Positions 33,503 through 40,586 of a stretch of DNA of 64,000 nt are shown in pieces. Both the position numbers and the translations under genes were made by a program. This DNA is from DASQFQ01 sp963722815 (GTDB lineage: Bacteria; Actinomycetota; Thermoleophilia; Solirubrobacterales; Solirubrobacteraceae): the NCBI GenBank assembly GCA_963722815.1, contig CAVROM010000004.1, forward strand, positions 310,001 through 374,000. Direction: 5' to 3'. The notes below the pieces were generated by a model that was not told the DNA's origin, searched no databases, and worked only from the letters and a program-made list of their open reading frames with translations. Position 1 is the first letter of the stretch. The number at the start of each line of letters is the position of its first letter.

Positions 33503-34654
33503 ATGCCTGCCTCCGATCCTCCCGATCTGACTGACGATCAACCGACGATGACTCCCCCCGCCCTCTCCGCGCTGCGCGCGACACCTCGGCCGCGCCCGCG
33601 GCCGGTGACGCCGGCCAGCGTGGTCGGCCGCCCCCACAACGAGGGCCACGGGAAGCGCCTCACGGCTGCCTTCGAGGCGCTCGAGCTGTTCCCGGCGCTG
33701 GCGGAGTCGCGCAACCGCCTGCTGGCGCTGATCGCCGAGGACCGCCCCTCGGTGAGCGAGGTCGTCGGCGCGATCGAGTCCGACGTCGCGCTCGTGATCG
33801 CCGTCCTGCGGCTCGCCAACTCGATCGAGGGCAAGACGCGCGGCCAGGTCGATTCAATCGTCACCGCGGTCGAGATCCTCTCCCCGGAGGCCGTGCAGCA
33901 GCTCGCCGCCTCGGCCGAGACCTTCGAGTTCTTCGAGCGCGGCAAGACGTGGGACGCGGCGCCCGAGCGCTTCCGGCTCCACGCCGTCTCGGTGCAGCGC
34001 GCCGCGGACCGCCTCGCCGCGCAGGCCAACTACCCGCATCGCGACCGCCTGCTGGTCACCGCGCTGCTCCACGACGTCGGCAAGCTCGTGCTCATGCACG
34101 CCTACCCGGGCTACCCCAAGCAGGTCCACGGCCCGGCTCGTACGCCCGAGGAGCGGCTCCACTACGAGCGTCGCGAGCTCGGCGTCGACCACGCGCTGGT
34201 CGGCGGCGTGCTGACCCGGCGCTGGAACCTGCCGAAGTCGATCGCCTCGGCGATCGAGCGCCACCACTCCGACGACGCCGCCGGCGACGCCGCCTTCGTC
34301 CGCCTCGCCGACATGCTCGCGCACTACGCGCAGGGCCTGCCGGTGTCGAGCGTCGAGCTGCTGCGGGCCGCCCGCGCGGTCGGCTTCGGGCCCGCCGAGC
34401 TGCGCAGCGTGCTCTACGACCTTCCGTACCCGACCTCGCAGCGCCCGCGCTCGGTCGAGCCGTGTCCCTTGTCGAACCGCGAGCTCGAGGTGCTCAAGCG
34501 CCTCGCCAAGGGCTACGTCTACAAGCAGATCGCCCACGAGCTCTCGCTCTCCACCAGCACGGTGCGCACGCACCTCCACAACATCTACGGCAAGCTCGGC
34601 GCGGTCGACCGCGCCCAAGCCGTGCTCCACGCCACCGAGCGTGGCTGGCTCTAA
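33503..34654 (+). CDS. HDOD-domain / LuxR-type HTH fusion regulator
   Basis: A 383-residue regulator. Residues ~50-240 form an HDOD/HD-like domain (FPALAESRNRLLALI, VVGAIESDVALVIAVLRLANS, TALLHDVGKLVLMHAYPGY, HALVGGVLTRRWNLP), with the HD pair kept in LLHDVGK. Residues ~318-380 are a LuxR helix-turn-helix (LSNRELEVLKRLAKGYVYKQ, LSTSTVRTHLHNIYGKLGA). There is no receiver domain, so the HDOD part probably senses or integrates a signal and the HTH binds DNA. The N-terminal ~45 residues are Pro/Arg-rich and disordered. Position directly after gltX hints at a link to translation status, but this is only context. Confidence 0.9.
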   Translation: MPASDPPDLTDDQPTMTPPALSALRATPRPRPRPVTPASVVGRPHNEGHGKRLTAAFEALELFPALAESRNRLLALIAEDRPSVSEVVGAIESDVALVIAVLRLANSIEGKTRGQVDSIVTAVEILSPEAVQQLAASAETFEFFERGKTWDAAPERFRLHAVSVQRAADRLAAQANYPHRDRLLVTALLHDVGKLVLMHAYPGYPKQVHGPARTPEERLHYERRELGVDHALVGGVLTRRWNLPKSIASAIERHHSDDAAGDAAFVRLADMLAHYAQGLPVSSVELLRAARAVGFGPAELRSVLYDLPYPTSQRPRSVEPCPLSNRELEVLKRLAKGYVYKQIAHELSLSTSTVRTHLHNIYGKLGAVDRAQAVLHATERGWL

Positions 34655-34811
34655 CGGCCGCATTCCGCTCGACGATCGGCGTCACCCCGTCCGGGGTCCG
34701 TGCTGGCGCACTGTCCCCCGAACGGGGTCGACGGTCTCGCCGACCGGCGATGCGGCCTCGCGGTGACCACGGTCCCTCGTCGCCGCGCAGCATCCGAGCG
34801 CCGCACTCCCG

Positions 34812-34960
34812 TCGTGCGGCGGTTCGCCGCCCACGGCGGCGCGTTCCCCGTGATCGTCCGGGGCGTCGGCGTGGTGGGAACCGTCACGGTCTCCGGGCTT
34901 CCGCAGGAGGAGGACCACCGGCTCGTGGTCTCCGTCGTGCGAGCGTTCCTCGCTGGATAA
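34812..34960 (+). pseudogene. 3' remnant of a UPF0303 / heme-degrading-domain gene
   Basis: The frame ending at 34960 reads RRFAAHGGAFPVIVRGVGVV then GTVTVSGLPQEEDHRLVV. This is the conserved C-terminal block of UPF0303 (HbpS/Haem_degrading fold) proteins. Full members are about 150-165 residues; only the last ~48 are recognisable and the gap after the HDOD-LuxR stop (34654) is too short to hold the rest. Upstream codons in this frame resemble nothing in the family. It overlaps the 3' end of the vanZ-like gene on the other strand. Confidence 0.6.
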
Positions 34961-35261
34961 GCCCGATCGCGATCAGGACGCCGGCCATATCGATCGCCAC
35001 GTCGAGCGGCGAGCCGTGGCGGCCGTGCACGAACGTCTGGTGGTACTCGTCGCTGATCGCGTAGAGGAGCGTGATCGCGACCGCGGGCCACGTCCGGCCG
35101 AGCGCGCGCCACCAGAGGAGGAAGAGCACGCCGTAGGTCGCCGCGTGGATCAGCTTGCGCCCGATCGTGTCCCACACGCCGAGGCCGGAGTTGAGGTCGG
35201 GCTGGGCGCTGAAGAAGAAGATCAGCGCCATCAGCAGGAGCGGCGGGCCGTAGCGGCGCAT
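34884..35261 (-). CDS. VanZ-like membrane protein
   Basis: A 125-residue membrane protein of the VanZ family. It has the usual order: first helix YGPPLLLMALIFFFSAQP, DKxxH-type segment (here GRKLIHAATYGVLFLLWW), and the diagnostic AISDEYHQTFVHGRHGSPLDVAIDMAGVLIA close. Four transmembrane helices are plausible. VanZ proteins give low-level teicoplanin resistance in enterococci, but most homologues are of unknown function; here there is no van cluster. The C-terminal ~25 residues are Arg/Pro-rich and lie over the UPF0303 remnant. Confidence 0.88.
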   Translation of the reverse strand: MRRYGPPLLLMALIFFFSAQPDLNSGLGVWDTIGRKLIHAATYGVLFLLWWRALGRTWPAVAITLLYAISDEYHQTFVHGRHGSPLDVAIDMAGVLIAIGLIQRGTLARRRPRAGGPPPAEARRP

Positions 35262-35287
35262 CCGGGGATGCTGGCAGGCGGCTCCCC

Positions 35288-35293
35288 TAGGAT
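35288..35293 (+). promoter_or_regulatory. -10-like element of the Rrf2 gene
   Basis: TAGGAT, 8 nt before GTG 35302. It overlaps the palindrome CCTAGG in the 40-bp gap to the divergent vanZ-like gene and may be a site of autoregulation. Confidence 0.45.
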
Positions 35294-35301
35294 CCGGGAC
35301 C

Positions 35302-35694
35302 GTGCTGTCGATCACGAGCAAGTCTCCGTACGCCCTGCGCGCGCTCGCCGAGCTCGCGCGTACCGGCGGTGACGGCCCGGTGCCGATCGGCGAGCTCGCC
35401 CGGCGGCGCGACATCCCGGTGCAGTTCCTCGAGCAGCTGTTCGCGGTGCTGCGCCGCGGCGGGATCCTGCGCTCCCAGCGCGGCGTCAAGGGCGGCTACT
35501 CGTTCGCGCGCGAGCCCGCCGAGGTCACGGTGCTGGAGATCGTCGAGATGCTCGACGGCAAGCTGGGGGCCGGCGCGGAGTCGATCTTCGCCGAGGCGTC
35601 CGAGGCCGCCCGCGCCGTCCTCGCGGGCTCCACGATCACCGACGTCGTCGAGCGCGAGAACCGCGACGCCGGCGCGTCGATGTACTACATCTGA
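35302..35694 (+). CDS. Rrf2 family transcriptional regulator without iron-sulfur cysteines
   Basis: A 130-residue winged-helix regulator: LSITSKSPYALRALAELA opens the HTH, followed by IPVQFLEQLFAVLRRGGILRSQRGVKGGYSFAREP, the Rrf2 wing, and a C-terminal ASMYYI tail. The protein contains no cysteine, so it cannot hold the [2Fe-2S]/[4Fe-4S] cluster of IscR, NsrR or RsrR. It is closest in type to CymR-like members, which in Bacillus sense cysteine status through CysK. A direct target is not identified; a cysK operon lies 6 kb downstream. Confidence 0.88.
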   Translation: MLSITSKSPYALRALAELARTGGDGPVPIGELARRRDIPVQFLEQLFAVLRRGGILRSQRGVKGGYSFAREPAEVTVLEIVEMLDGKLGAGAESIFAEASEAARAVLAGSTITDVVERENRDAGASMYYI

Positions 35695-35722
35695 ACGGCG
35701 CCTCGGCCGATAACGGTCCTTC

Positions 35723-36199
35723 ATGTCGACCGAGCGGGAACAGCGGCCTTTGGTGCCGCCCACACTGGTGACCTCGGGCAGGATCGCCACCATCGTGCTG
35801 ACCGCGCTCGGCCTCTCGCTGCTCGCCTGGGGGCTGCGGCCAGTCGTCGGCGCCGTTGCGCCGGACGCCGTGTGGCTGCACCACAAGGAGCTGAGCGCCG
35901 GGCTGTTGCTGGCGTTCATCTTCTTTCCGGGAGCTCTGATCGTGACGCTGACGATCCTCTGTCTGAATCGGGTGCTGCTGCACGGCGTCGCGTGGTGCAC
36001 CGCCGGGGCGGTGGCGAATCTCGGAGAGCTGGTGGCGACGGGGGCGGTCGCGGACTATGTGCAAGTCGGCGCGTCGCGCAACTCACCGGGCGACATGTAC
36101 CTCAACGTCGGCTTCTGCCTGCTCGTGCTGGGGGCGCTGAAGATCGTCTATGACAGCCGGCGCCGCGAGCGGGCCCGCTTGACCGCCGGTCCCCGCTGA
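35723..36199 (+). CDS. Four-helix membrane protein, weakly LspA-like
   Basis: A 158-residue integral membrane protein with about four hydrophobic segments (TIVLTALGLSLLAWGLRPVV, LSAGLLLAFIFFPGALIVTL, LLHGVAWCTAGAVANL, YLNVGFCLLVLGALKIVY). The stretch GAVANLGELVATGAVADYV then GDMYLNVGF resembles the signal peptidase II region GA-GNL-DR-..G-VVDF-...FN-AD, keeping an aspartate in ADYV, while the second catalytic aspartate after N is replaced (LNVGF). I would not call it an active lipoprotein signal peptidase. No other family recognised. It stands alone between Rrf2 and the FkbM gene. Confidence 0.7.
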   Translation: MSTEREQRPLVPPTLVTSGRIATIVLTALGLSLLAWGLRPVVGAVAPDAVWLHHKELSAGLLLAFIFFPGALIVTLTILCLNRVLLHGVAWCTAGAVANLGELVATGAVADYVQVGASRNSPGDMYLNVGFCLLVLGALKIVYDSRRRERARLTAGPR

Positions 36200-36237
36200 G
36201 CGCTCTCAGCGGCGGCGGGTGCTACATCTAGCCGCCG

Positions 36238-37062
36238 ATGGCCGCCAGCCGACTCATGCTCCTGATGAAGGGAGCGGCGCTCGCTCGCCGCGCCGGCCTC
36301 GGCCCGGTGATCGACCGCGTGCGGCCGGTCGTGCTGCGGCGGGTCGGGCGGGGGGAGGCCGAGGTGCGCGGGATCGTGCTCGAGGCCGAGACCGTCGAGG
36401 ACCGGATGTACTACGGCCAGCTACAGGGCGGCCGTGAGGGCTTCATGGCCGACCTGTTCGAGCGCTCCGTCGAGCCCGGCTCGGTGGTGGCGGACGTCGG
36501 CGCCAACGTCGGCTTCTTCACCCTGCTTGCTGCGCGGCGGGTGGGGCCGGAGGGGGCGGTGTACGCGTTCGAGCCCGACGCGCGGAACGTGCGGCGGCTG
36601 CGGGCGAACCTCGCGCGCAACGGCGTCGAGGGCGTGGTGACCGTGGTGCCGAAGGCGGTGTCGGCGGTCGACGGGGTCGAGCGCTTCTACGTGCGCGAGG
36701 CGGGCGACGTCTCGAGCCTCTACGCCGACGAGCCGTACGACCGCGTCGAGGAGGTCGAGACCGTCGCCGGCGATCGCTTCTTTGCGGAGGCGCGGGCGTT
36801 CGACGTGGTGAAGATCGACGTCGAGGGCCACGAGCCGGCGGTGCTGGCCGGGCTCGCGCAGTCGCTCCAGCGGCCGGGGCTCCGGCTGTTCGTCGAGTAC
36901 AACCCGGGCGCGCTCGAGGCCGCCGGGACGCGGCCGGAGGCGCTCGGCGAGCTGCTGCGGGCGGCCGGGTTCAGCGTCCAGGTCATCGACGAGGAGGCAC
37001 GGGCGCTGCGGCCGCTCGACGGGCGGCCCGCGGAGTACGTGAACCTCTACTGCGAGCGATGA
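36238..37062 (+). CDS. FkbM family methyltransferase
   Basis: A 274-residue SAM-dependent methyltransferase. Motif I is VVADVGANVGFFTLLAARRV, followed by GAVYAFEPDARNVRRL and the FkbM signature FDVVKIDVEGHEPAVLAGL. FkbM enzymes O-methylate sugars, glycopeptidolipids or polyketides. The stop overlaps the ATG of a family-2 glycosyltransferase (ATGA), so a methylated glycan or glycolipid is the likely product of the pair. The substrate is not evident and no larger polysaccharide cluster surrounds it. Confidence 0.9.
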   Translation: MAASRLMLLMKGAALARRAGLGPVIDRVRPVVLRRVGRGEAEVRGIVLEAETVEDRMYYGQLQGGREGFMADLFERSVEPGSVVADVGANVGFFTLLAARRVGPEGAVYAFEPDARNVRRLRANLARNGVEGVVTVVPKAVSAVDGVERFYVREAGDVSSLYADEPYDRVEEVETVAGDRFFAEARAFDVVKIDVEGHEPAVLAGLAQSLQRPGLRLFVEYNPGALEAAGTRPEALGELLRAAGFSVQVIDEEARALRPLDGRPAEYVNLYCER

Positions 37063-37961
37063 GCGCCGCCGCGACGGTCCTCATCGTCACGAAGGACCGG
37101 CGCGGGGAGCTGCTGCGGGCGGTCGCGGGCGCCGTGGCGCAGGAGGGCGAGCCGGAGGTGCTCGTGATCGACGACGCCTCGGGCGACGGCAGCGCCGAGG
37201 CGGTCGAGGCAGCCTTCCCGTCGGCGCGGGTGCTGCGCTCGGAACGCTCCGAGGGCGCGATCGCGCAGCGCAACCGCGGGGTGGGGGAGGCGAGCGCGCC
37301 GCTCGTGGTCTCCGTCGACGACGACGTCGTCTTCCCCTCGCGCGCCACCGTCGCCCAGACGGTGGGCGACTTCGACCACCCGCGGGTCGGCGCCGTGGCG
37401 GTGCCGTTCGTCGACGTCCGGCACAGCCGCGACGTGCAGCAGCGCGCGCTGAGCGAGGACGGCGTGTGGGTCGCCTCGGGCTTCATCGGCTGCGCCTGCG
37501 CGGTGCGGCGCGACGCGTTCCAGGCCGTCGGCGGCTTCCGCCGGGCGCTCGGCCAGTACTGGGAGGAGCCCGACCTCGCGCTGCGGATGCTCGACCGCGG
37601 CTGGGTCACCCGCCTCGGGCGCGCCGACCCGATCGAGCACCACGAGTCGAGCGTCCGCGTGCAGGAGCGCAAGCTGATGCTCGGCCGCCGCAACGGGATC
37701 CTGACCGCGTGCTTCACCGTGCCGGCGCGCTCGCTGCCCGGCCACCTCGCGTGGCTGACGGCGAACACGCTGGTGACCGCCGCCACCGAAGGCCCGCCCG
37801 GCCCGCTGCTGCGCGGCACCGCGATCGGCTACCGCGACGCCGTCAAGCTCCGCGGCGAGCGCCAACCCGTGGACCGCACCGTGTTCCGCCTCCGCCAGCG
37901 GCTGTGGCGGCAGGGCCCCGAGCGGCTCGACGCGGTCGAAGGCGAGCTCCCCGCGCTCTAG
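37059..37961 (+). CDS. Glycosyltransferase family 2
   Basis: A 300-residue GT-A enzyme: TVLIVTKDRRGELLRAV at the start, VLVIDDASGDGSAEAV (nucleotide-sugar binding), SVDDDVVFPSRATV with the metal-binding DDD, and acceptor segment GGFRRALGQYWEEPDLALRM that contains the usual ED-like base region. No membrane helix, so it is cytoplasmic or peripheral. It is translationally coupled to the FkbM methyltransferase. The transferred sugar and acceptor are unknown. Confidence 0.9.
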   Translation: MSAAATVLIVTKDRRGELLRAVAGAVAQEGEPEVLVIDDASGDGSAEAVEAAFPSARVLRSERSEGAIAQRNRGVGEASAPLVVSVDDDVVFPSRATVAQTVGDFDHPRVGAVAVPFVDVRHSRDVQQRALSEDGVWVASGFIGCACAVRRDAFQAVGGFRRALGQYWEEPDLALRMLDRGWVTRLGRADPIEHHESSVRVQERKLMLGRRNGILTACFTVPARSLPGHLAWLTANTLVTAATEGPPGPLLRGTAIGYRDAVKLRGERQPVDRTVFRLRQRLWRQGPERLDAVEGELPAL

Positions 37962-37977
37962 CTGATATCCAGCCCCC

Positions 37978-38208
37978 ATGGCTATCGATCGAAGCGTGGT
38001 GGGCGAGGCGGCGGCCAAGCTGCTGGACGACCTCGAGCAGAAGTACGGCGAGCAGGGCCGCCTCGACGCCGTGGTGTTCATCATCGCCGTCGACAACGGC
38101 GAGGACGACGACTCCGTCGAGTACCGGGCCTACGACGGCAACGGGTCCGGGCTCTCCGCCTGGAAGGCGAAAGGGCTGCTGACGATGGTCAGCGACAACG
38201 TCGGTTAG
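37978..38208 (+). CDS. Small acidic hypothetical protein (76 residues)
   Basis: A 76-residue soluble, acidic protein (MAIDRSVVGEAAAKLLDDLE; VVFIIAVDNGEDDDSVEYRA). Predicted alternation helix-strand-strand-helix is compatible with a small alpha/beta fold. Not recognised. Codon third positions are GC-rich as in neighbouring genes, and the ATG follows the glycosyltransferase by 16 bp. A hairpin repeat shared with 60.9 kb begins just after its stop codon. Confidence 0.7.
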   Translation: MAIDRSVVGEAAAKLLDDLEQKYGEQGRLDAVVFIIAVDNGEDDDSVEYRAYDGNGSGLSAWKAKGLLTMVSDNVG

Positions 38209-38209
38209 G

Positions 38210-38378
38210 TAGCTGGTCGATTCCACGACCCCGGTACCCGTCTGCACGCGTCCCGCGGCGCAGGTCGGCACCCGCCGGAAGGGGGAGGTGGCGCTGCCAC
38301 GATCCCACTTCGGCGTGCACCGTCCTGCATCCACGGGTCACGCACATCCGGGCACGGCGCCGCGCAATCGACCAGCTA
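38210..38378. repeat. 13-bp inverted repeats bounding a convergent intergenic region
   Basis: TAGCTGGTCGATT at 38210-38222 is repeated in perfect inverse orientation as AATCGACCAGCTA at 38366-38378, next to the stop codons of two convergent genes. Between them lie GGTCG/CGACC (38215-38230) and GTGGC/GCCAC (38288-38300) hairpins. There is no recognisable gene in this 168-bp gap. It may be a bidirectional terminator region or a small palindromic element. Confidence 0.5.
38214..38232 (+). repeat. 19-bp hairpin repeat, copy 1
   Basis: TGGTCGATTCCACGACCCC, containing the inverted pair GGTCG...CGACC around ATTCCA. An identical 19-mer is at 60893-60911. Both copies begin within a few bases of a gene's TAG stop codon. 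Confidence 0.6.
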
Positions 38379-38768
38379 GGTCATCAGCGGCGCAAGTCGG
38401 CGTAACACGCGGCTGAGGCGTTTCGGGACCTTGGCCATCGTCGAGACGGAGATCGATCGGCCTTTGTAACTGACCGTCCGGGTCTGGCCGTCCATCACCG
38501 GGAACGCGGGTTGGTAGCTGCGCTTGAGCGACTTGAAGCGCGCGTCCTTGAGGTCGCGCTTGAGGCCGCGCAGCTGCTTCGCGGTGAGCTTGAAGCTGCG
38601 GACGCCGGCGCGGCCGGTCTGGCGAGCGTGGCCGTGGGTGTTGACGACCAGCAGCTCGCTCGACGGGGCCAGGCCACCGGTTACGCCGTACCGGACGAGC
38701 CGCTTGGCGTCCGCGGACGCGGGGACCGCGAGGAGGAGGAACGCGACGAGGACGGCGAGCCGGCGCAT
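38376..38768 (-). CDS. Small secreted hypothetical protein
   Basis: A 130-residue protein with a signal peptide (RRLAVLVAFLLLAVPASADA, cleavage likely after ADA around residue 21) and a basic mature domain (LTAKQLRGLKRDLKDARFKS, GQTRTVSYKGRSISVST) ending in RRLAPLMT. No family recognised and no cysteines, so it is not a lipoprotein. It is convergent with the 76-residue ORF and its TAG stop lies inside the 13-bp inverted repeat. Gene downstream on the same strand: none; upstream is the ABC exporter operon, also on the minus strand. Confidence 0.72.
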   Translation of the reverse strand: MRRLAVLVAFLLLAVPASADAKRLVRYGVTGGLAPSSELLVVNTHGHARQTGRAGVRSFKLTAKQLRGLKRDLKDARFKSLKRSYQPAFPVMDGQTRTVSYKGRSISVSTMAKVPKRLSRVLRRLAPLMT

Positions 38769-38805
38769 CGGCCGCGACCATACCGCGCGCCGGAGACCCA
38801 GCGAT

Positions 38806-39579
38806 CTAGAGCGACCGCTGGTAGGTGCCGAACGCCCGAGTCGCGAACGCCGCCGCGAGCACGACGAGCGCGAACAGCAGCCCGACGCGGCCGGCGACCA
38901 GGCCCCAGTCGATCTTCTCCATCGCCGCGGAGCGGCCCGCGACGACGGCCCAGTTGACCGGGTTGAACTTCGCCACCGTGCCGATCCAGTCCGGCGCCAG
39001 GCTCTGCTGCATCAGCGCCGAGGACAGGAACGTGAGCGGCAACAGCACGAGCGTGACCGCCCCGATCAGCGACTCCCGCTGGCGCGTCAGCACGCCGAGG
39101 CCATTCGAGAGCGAGGCGAACGCCGCGCCGAGCAGCGCCGCGACAAGCATCAGGATCAGCACGCCGCCGACGCCGCCCTCGTAGTGCGCGCCGAGCGCCC
39201 ACGCGAGCAGCACGATCAGCAGCGTCTGGATCAGGATCTGGATCACGGCCTGGGCGACGCTCCCGAGGTTCAGCGCGCCGCGCCACACCGGCGCGGCGAG
39301 CATGCGGTCCATCACGCCGCCGTTGATGTCGTCGATGAACGCCATCCCGGTCCAGCCCGCGCTCGAGACCGCGAGCATCACGACGACGCCGGGGGTCAGG
39401 AAGTCGATGTAGGAGCCGCCGGCGAAGCCGGGGATCTCGGTCACCGCCTTGAACAGTGCGCCGAACAGGAGCAGCCAGATGATCGGCTGCACGAGCGCGA
39501 TGAAGAGGAACGCCGGCTGCCGCGCGATCACGCGCAGGTAGCGAAGCGAGACCTGCCAGGTCTGTCGTAGAGCGGTCAT
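38806..39579 (-). CDS. ABC-2 type exporter permease (DrrB-like)
   Basis: A 257-residue ABC-2 permease with about six membrane segments: FLFIALVQPIIWLLLFGALF, YIDFLTPGVVVMLAVSSA, a conserved cytoplasmic DINGGVMDRMLAAPVWRGAL, then ILIQTLLIVLLAWALGA, GAVTLVLLPLTFLSSALMQQ and a last helix before the AFGTYQRSL tail. The LLFGALF...GGSYIDFLTPG pattern is typical of daunorubicin/antibiotic-resistance DrrB proteins. The ATG overlaps the ATPase stop (ATGA). It should form an efflux pump with that ATPase, under the divergent TetR. Confidence 0.92.
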   Translation of the reverse strand: MTALRQTWQVSLRYLRVIARQPAFLFIALVQPIIWLLLFGALFKAVTEIPGFAGGSYIDFLTPGVVVMLAVSSAGWTGMAFIDDINGGVMDRMLAAPVWRGALNLGSVAQAVIQILIQTLLIVLLAWALGAHYEGGVGGVLILMLVAALLGAAFASLSNGLGVLTRQRESLIGAVTLVLLPLTFLSSALMQQSLAPDWIGTVAKFNPVNWAVVAGRSAAMEKIDWGLVAGRVGLLFALVVLAAAFATRAFGTYQRSL

Positions 39580-40547
39580 GCCGCCTCCTCCCAGGTCCGA
39601 CCTGCGTAGCGCAGGTACACGTCGTCCAATGAGGGCCGCGCGAGCGTGACCGCCACCGCGCGCACCCCGTTCGCCTGCAGCGCGGCGAGCACGGCCGGCA
39701 CCGCGGCGCCGCCGTCGTCCGCCCGGGCCCGCAGGACCCGCCCGTCGAGCGCCACCTCGCGCGCCTCGGGCACGCGCTCGAGCGCGGCCGCGGCGGCCGG
39801 GCCGTCGCCGTTGGCGAGCTCGACGTGGATCGTGTCGCCGCGCAGCTCGCTCTTCAGCGCGTCCGGCGTGCCGCGCGCGACGATCCGCCCGCGGTCGACG
39901 ATCGCGAGCTGGGAGGCGAGCCGGTCGGCCTCCTCGAGGTAGTGCGTGGTGAGCAGGATCGTCATGCCCTCCTCGCGCGCGAGGCGCTCGATCTCGGCCC
40001 ACATCTGCGCGCGCGCCTCGGGGTCGAGCCCGGTGGTCGGCTCGTCGAGGAACAGCACCTGCGGGCGGTGGATCAGGCCCATCGCGACGTCGAGCCGCCG
40101 CTGCATGCCGCCGGAGTAGGTCTTGACCTGCCGCGCGGCCGCGTCGGCGAGCCCGAAGCGCTCCAGCGACTCGGCCACGCGGCGCCGCAGCTCGGCGCCG
40201 GTGATGCCGTAGAACTCGCCCTGGAGGACGAGGTTCTCGCGGCCGGTGGCCTCGCGGTCGGCGCCGTGCTTCTGGCCGACGACCCCGATCGCGTGCCGCA
40301 CGCGGACGGGATCGGCGAGCACGTCGTGGCCGGCGACGCGGGCGCTGCCGGTGTCGGGGCGGGTGAGGGTGGTGAGGATCCGGACGGTGGTGGACTTGCC
40401 CGCGCCGTTGGGCCCCAGCAGCCCGAAGACCGTGCCCGCGCGGACCTCGAGGTCGAGGCCGTCGAGCGCGCGCACGTCGCCGGGGTAGGTCTTGACGAGG
40501 CCCGTGGCCTCGATGGCGTTATGTGAATCGAACGGTGTACGAGTCAT
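39576..40547 (-). CDS. ABC exporter ATPase (DrrA-like)
   Basis: A 323-residue ATPase. Walker A GPNGAGKST is at about 45-53, the signature YSGGMQRRLD at about 150-159, Walker B VLFLDEPTTGLD just after, and the C-terminal ~90 residues form the DrrA-type regulatory domain ending SLDDVYLRYAGRTWEEA, typical of daunorubicin resistance ATPases. It energises export by the overlapping permease. ATG 40547 lies at the edge of a large palindrome shared with the divergent TetR gene, so repression by that TetR and induction by an exported drug are likely. Confidence 0.93.
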   Translation of the reverse strand: MTRTPFDSHNAIEATGLVKTYPGDVRALDGLDLEVRAGTVFGLLGPNGAGKSTTVRILTTLTRPDTGSARVAGHDVLADPVRVRHAIGVVGQKHGADREATGRENLVLQGEFYGITGAELRRRVAESLERFGLADAAARQVKTYSGGMQRRLDVAMGLIHRPQVLFLDEPTTGLDPEARAQMWAEIERLAREEGMTILLTTHYLEEADRLASQLAIVDRGRIVARGTPDALKSELRGDTIHVELANGDGPAAAAALERVPEAREVALDGRVLRARADDGGAAVPAVLAALQANGVRAVAVTLARPSLDDVYLRYAGRTWEEAA

Positions 40548-40582
40548 CTCGAACAGTGTTCTAGCGCAGTACACTGTTCGAG
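40548..40582. promoter_or_regulatory. TetR operator overlapping divergent promoters
   Basis: Perfect 12-bp arms CTCGAACAGTGT (40548-40559) and ACACTGTTCGAG (40571-40582) surround an 11-nt centre and fill nearly all of the 39-bp gap between tetR and the ATPase gene. A third imperfect half-site (TCGAACGGTGTACGAG, about 40528-40543) sits just inside the ATPase gene. TACACT (40570-40575), 11 nt before the tetR ATG, would be covered by a bound repressor. Autoregulation plus control of the exporter is the obvious reading. Confidence 0.8.
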
Positions 40583-40586
40583 TCAA

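Noticed and set aside
35723..36199. Calling this gene lspA
   Set aside because: The second catalytic aspartate of signal peptidase II is not present and the overall similarity is weak.
38209..38375. Cobalamin or other riboswitch in the intergenic gap
   Set aside because: GGAAGGG and GCTGCCAC words looked suggestive, but no full consensus is present, and the gap lies between two convergent 3' ends.
38210..38378. MITE-like transposable element
   Set aside because: Terminal inverted repeats are present, but there is no credible target-site duplication, and one end contains a native stop codon. Kept only as an unexplained repeat.
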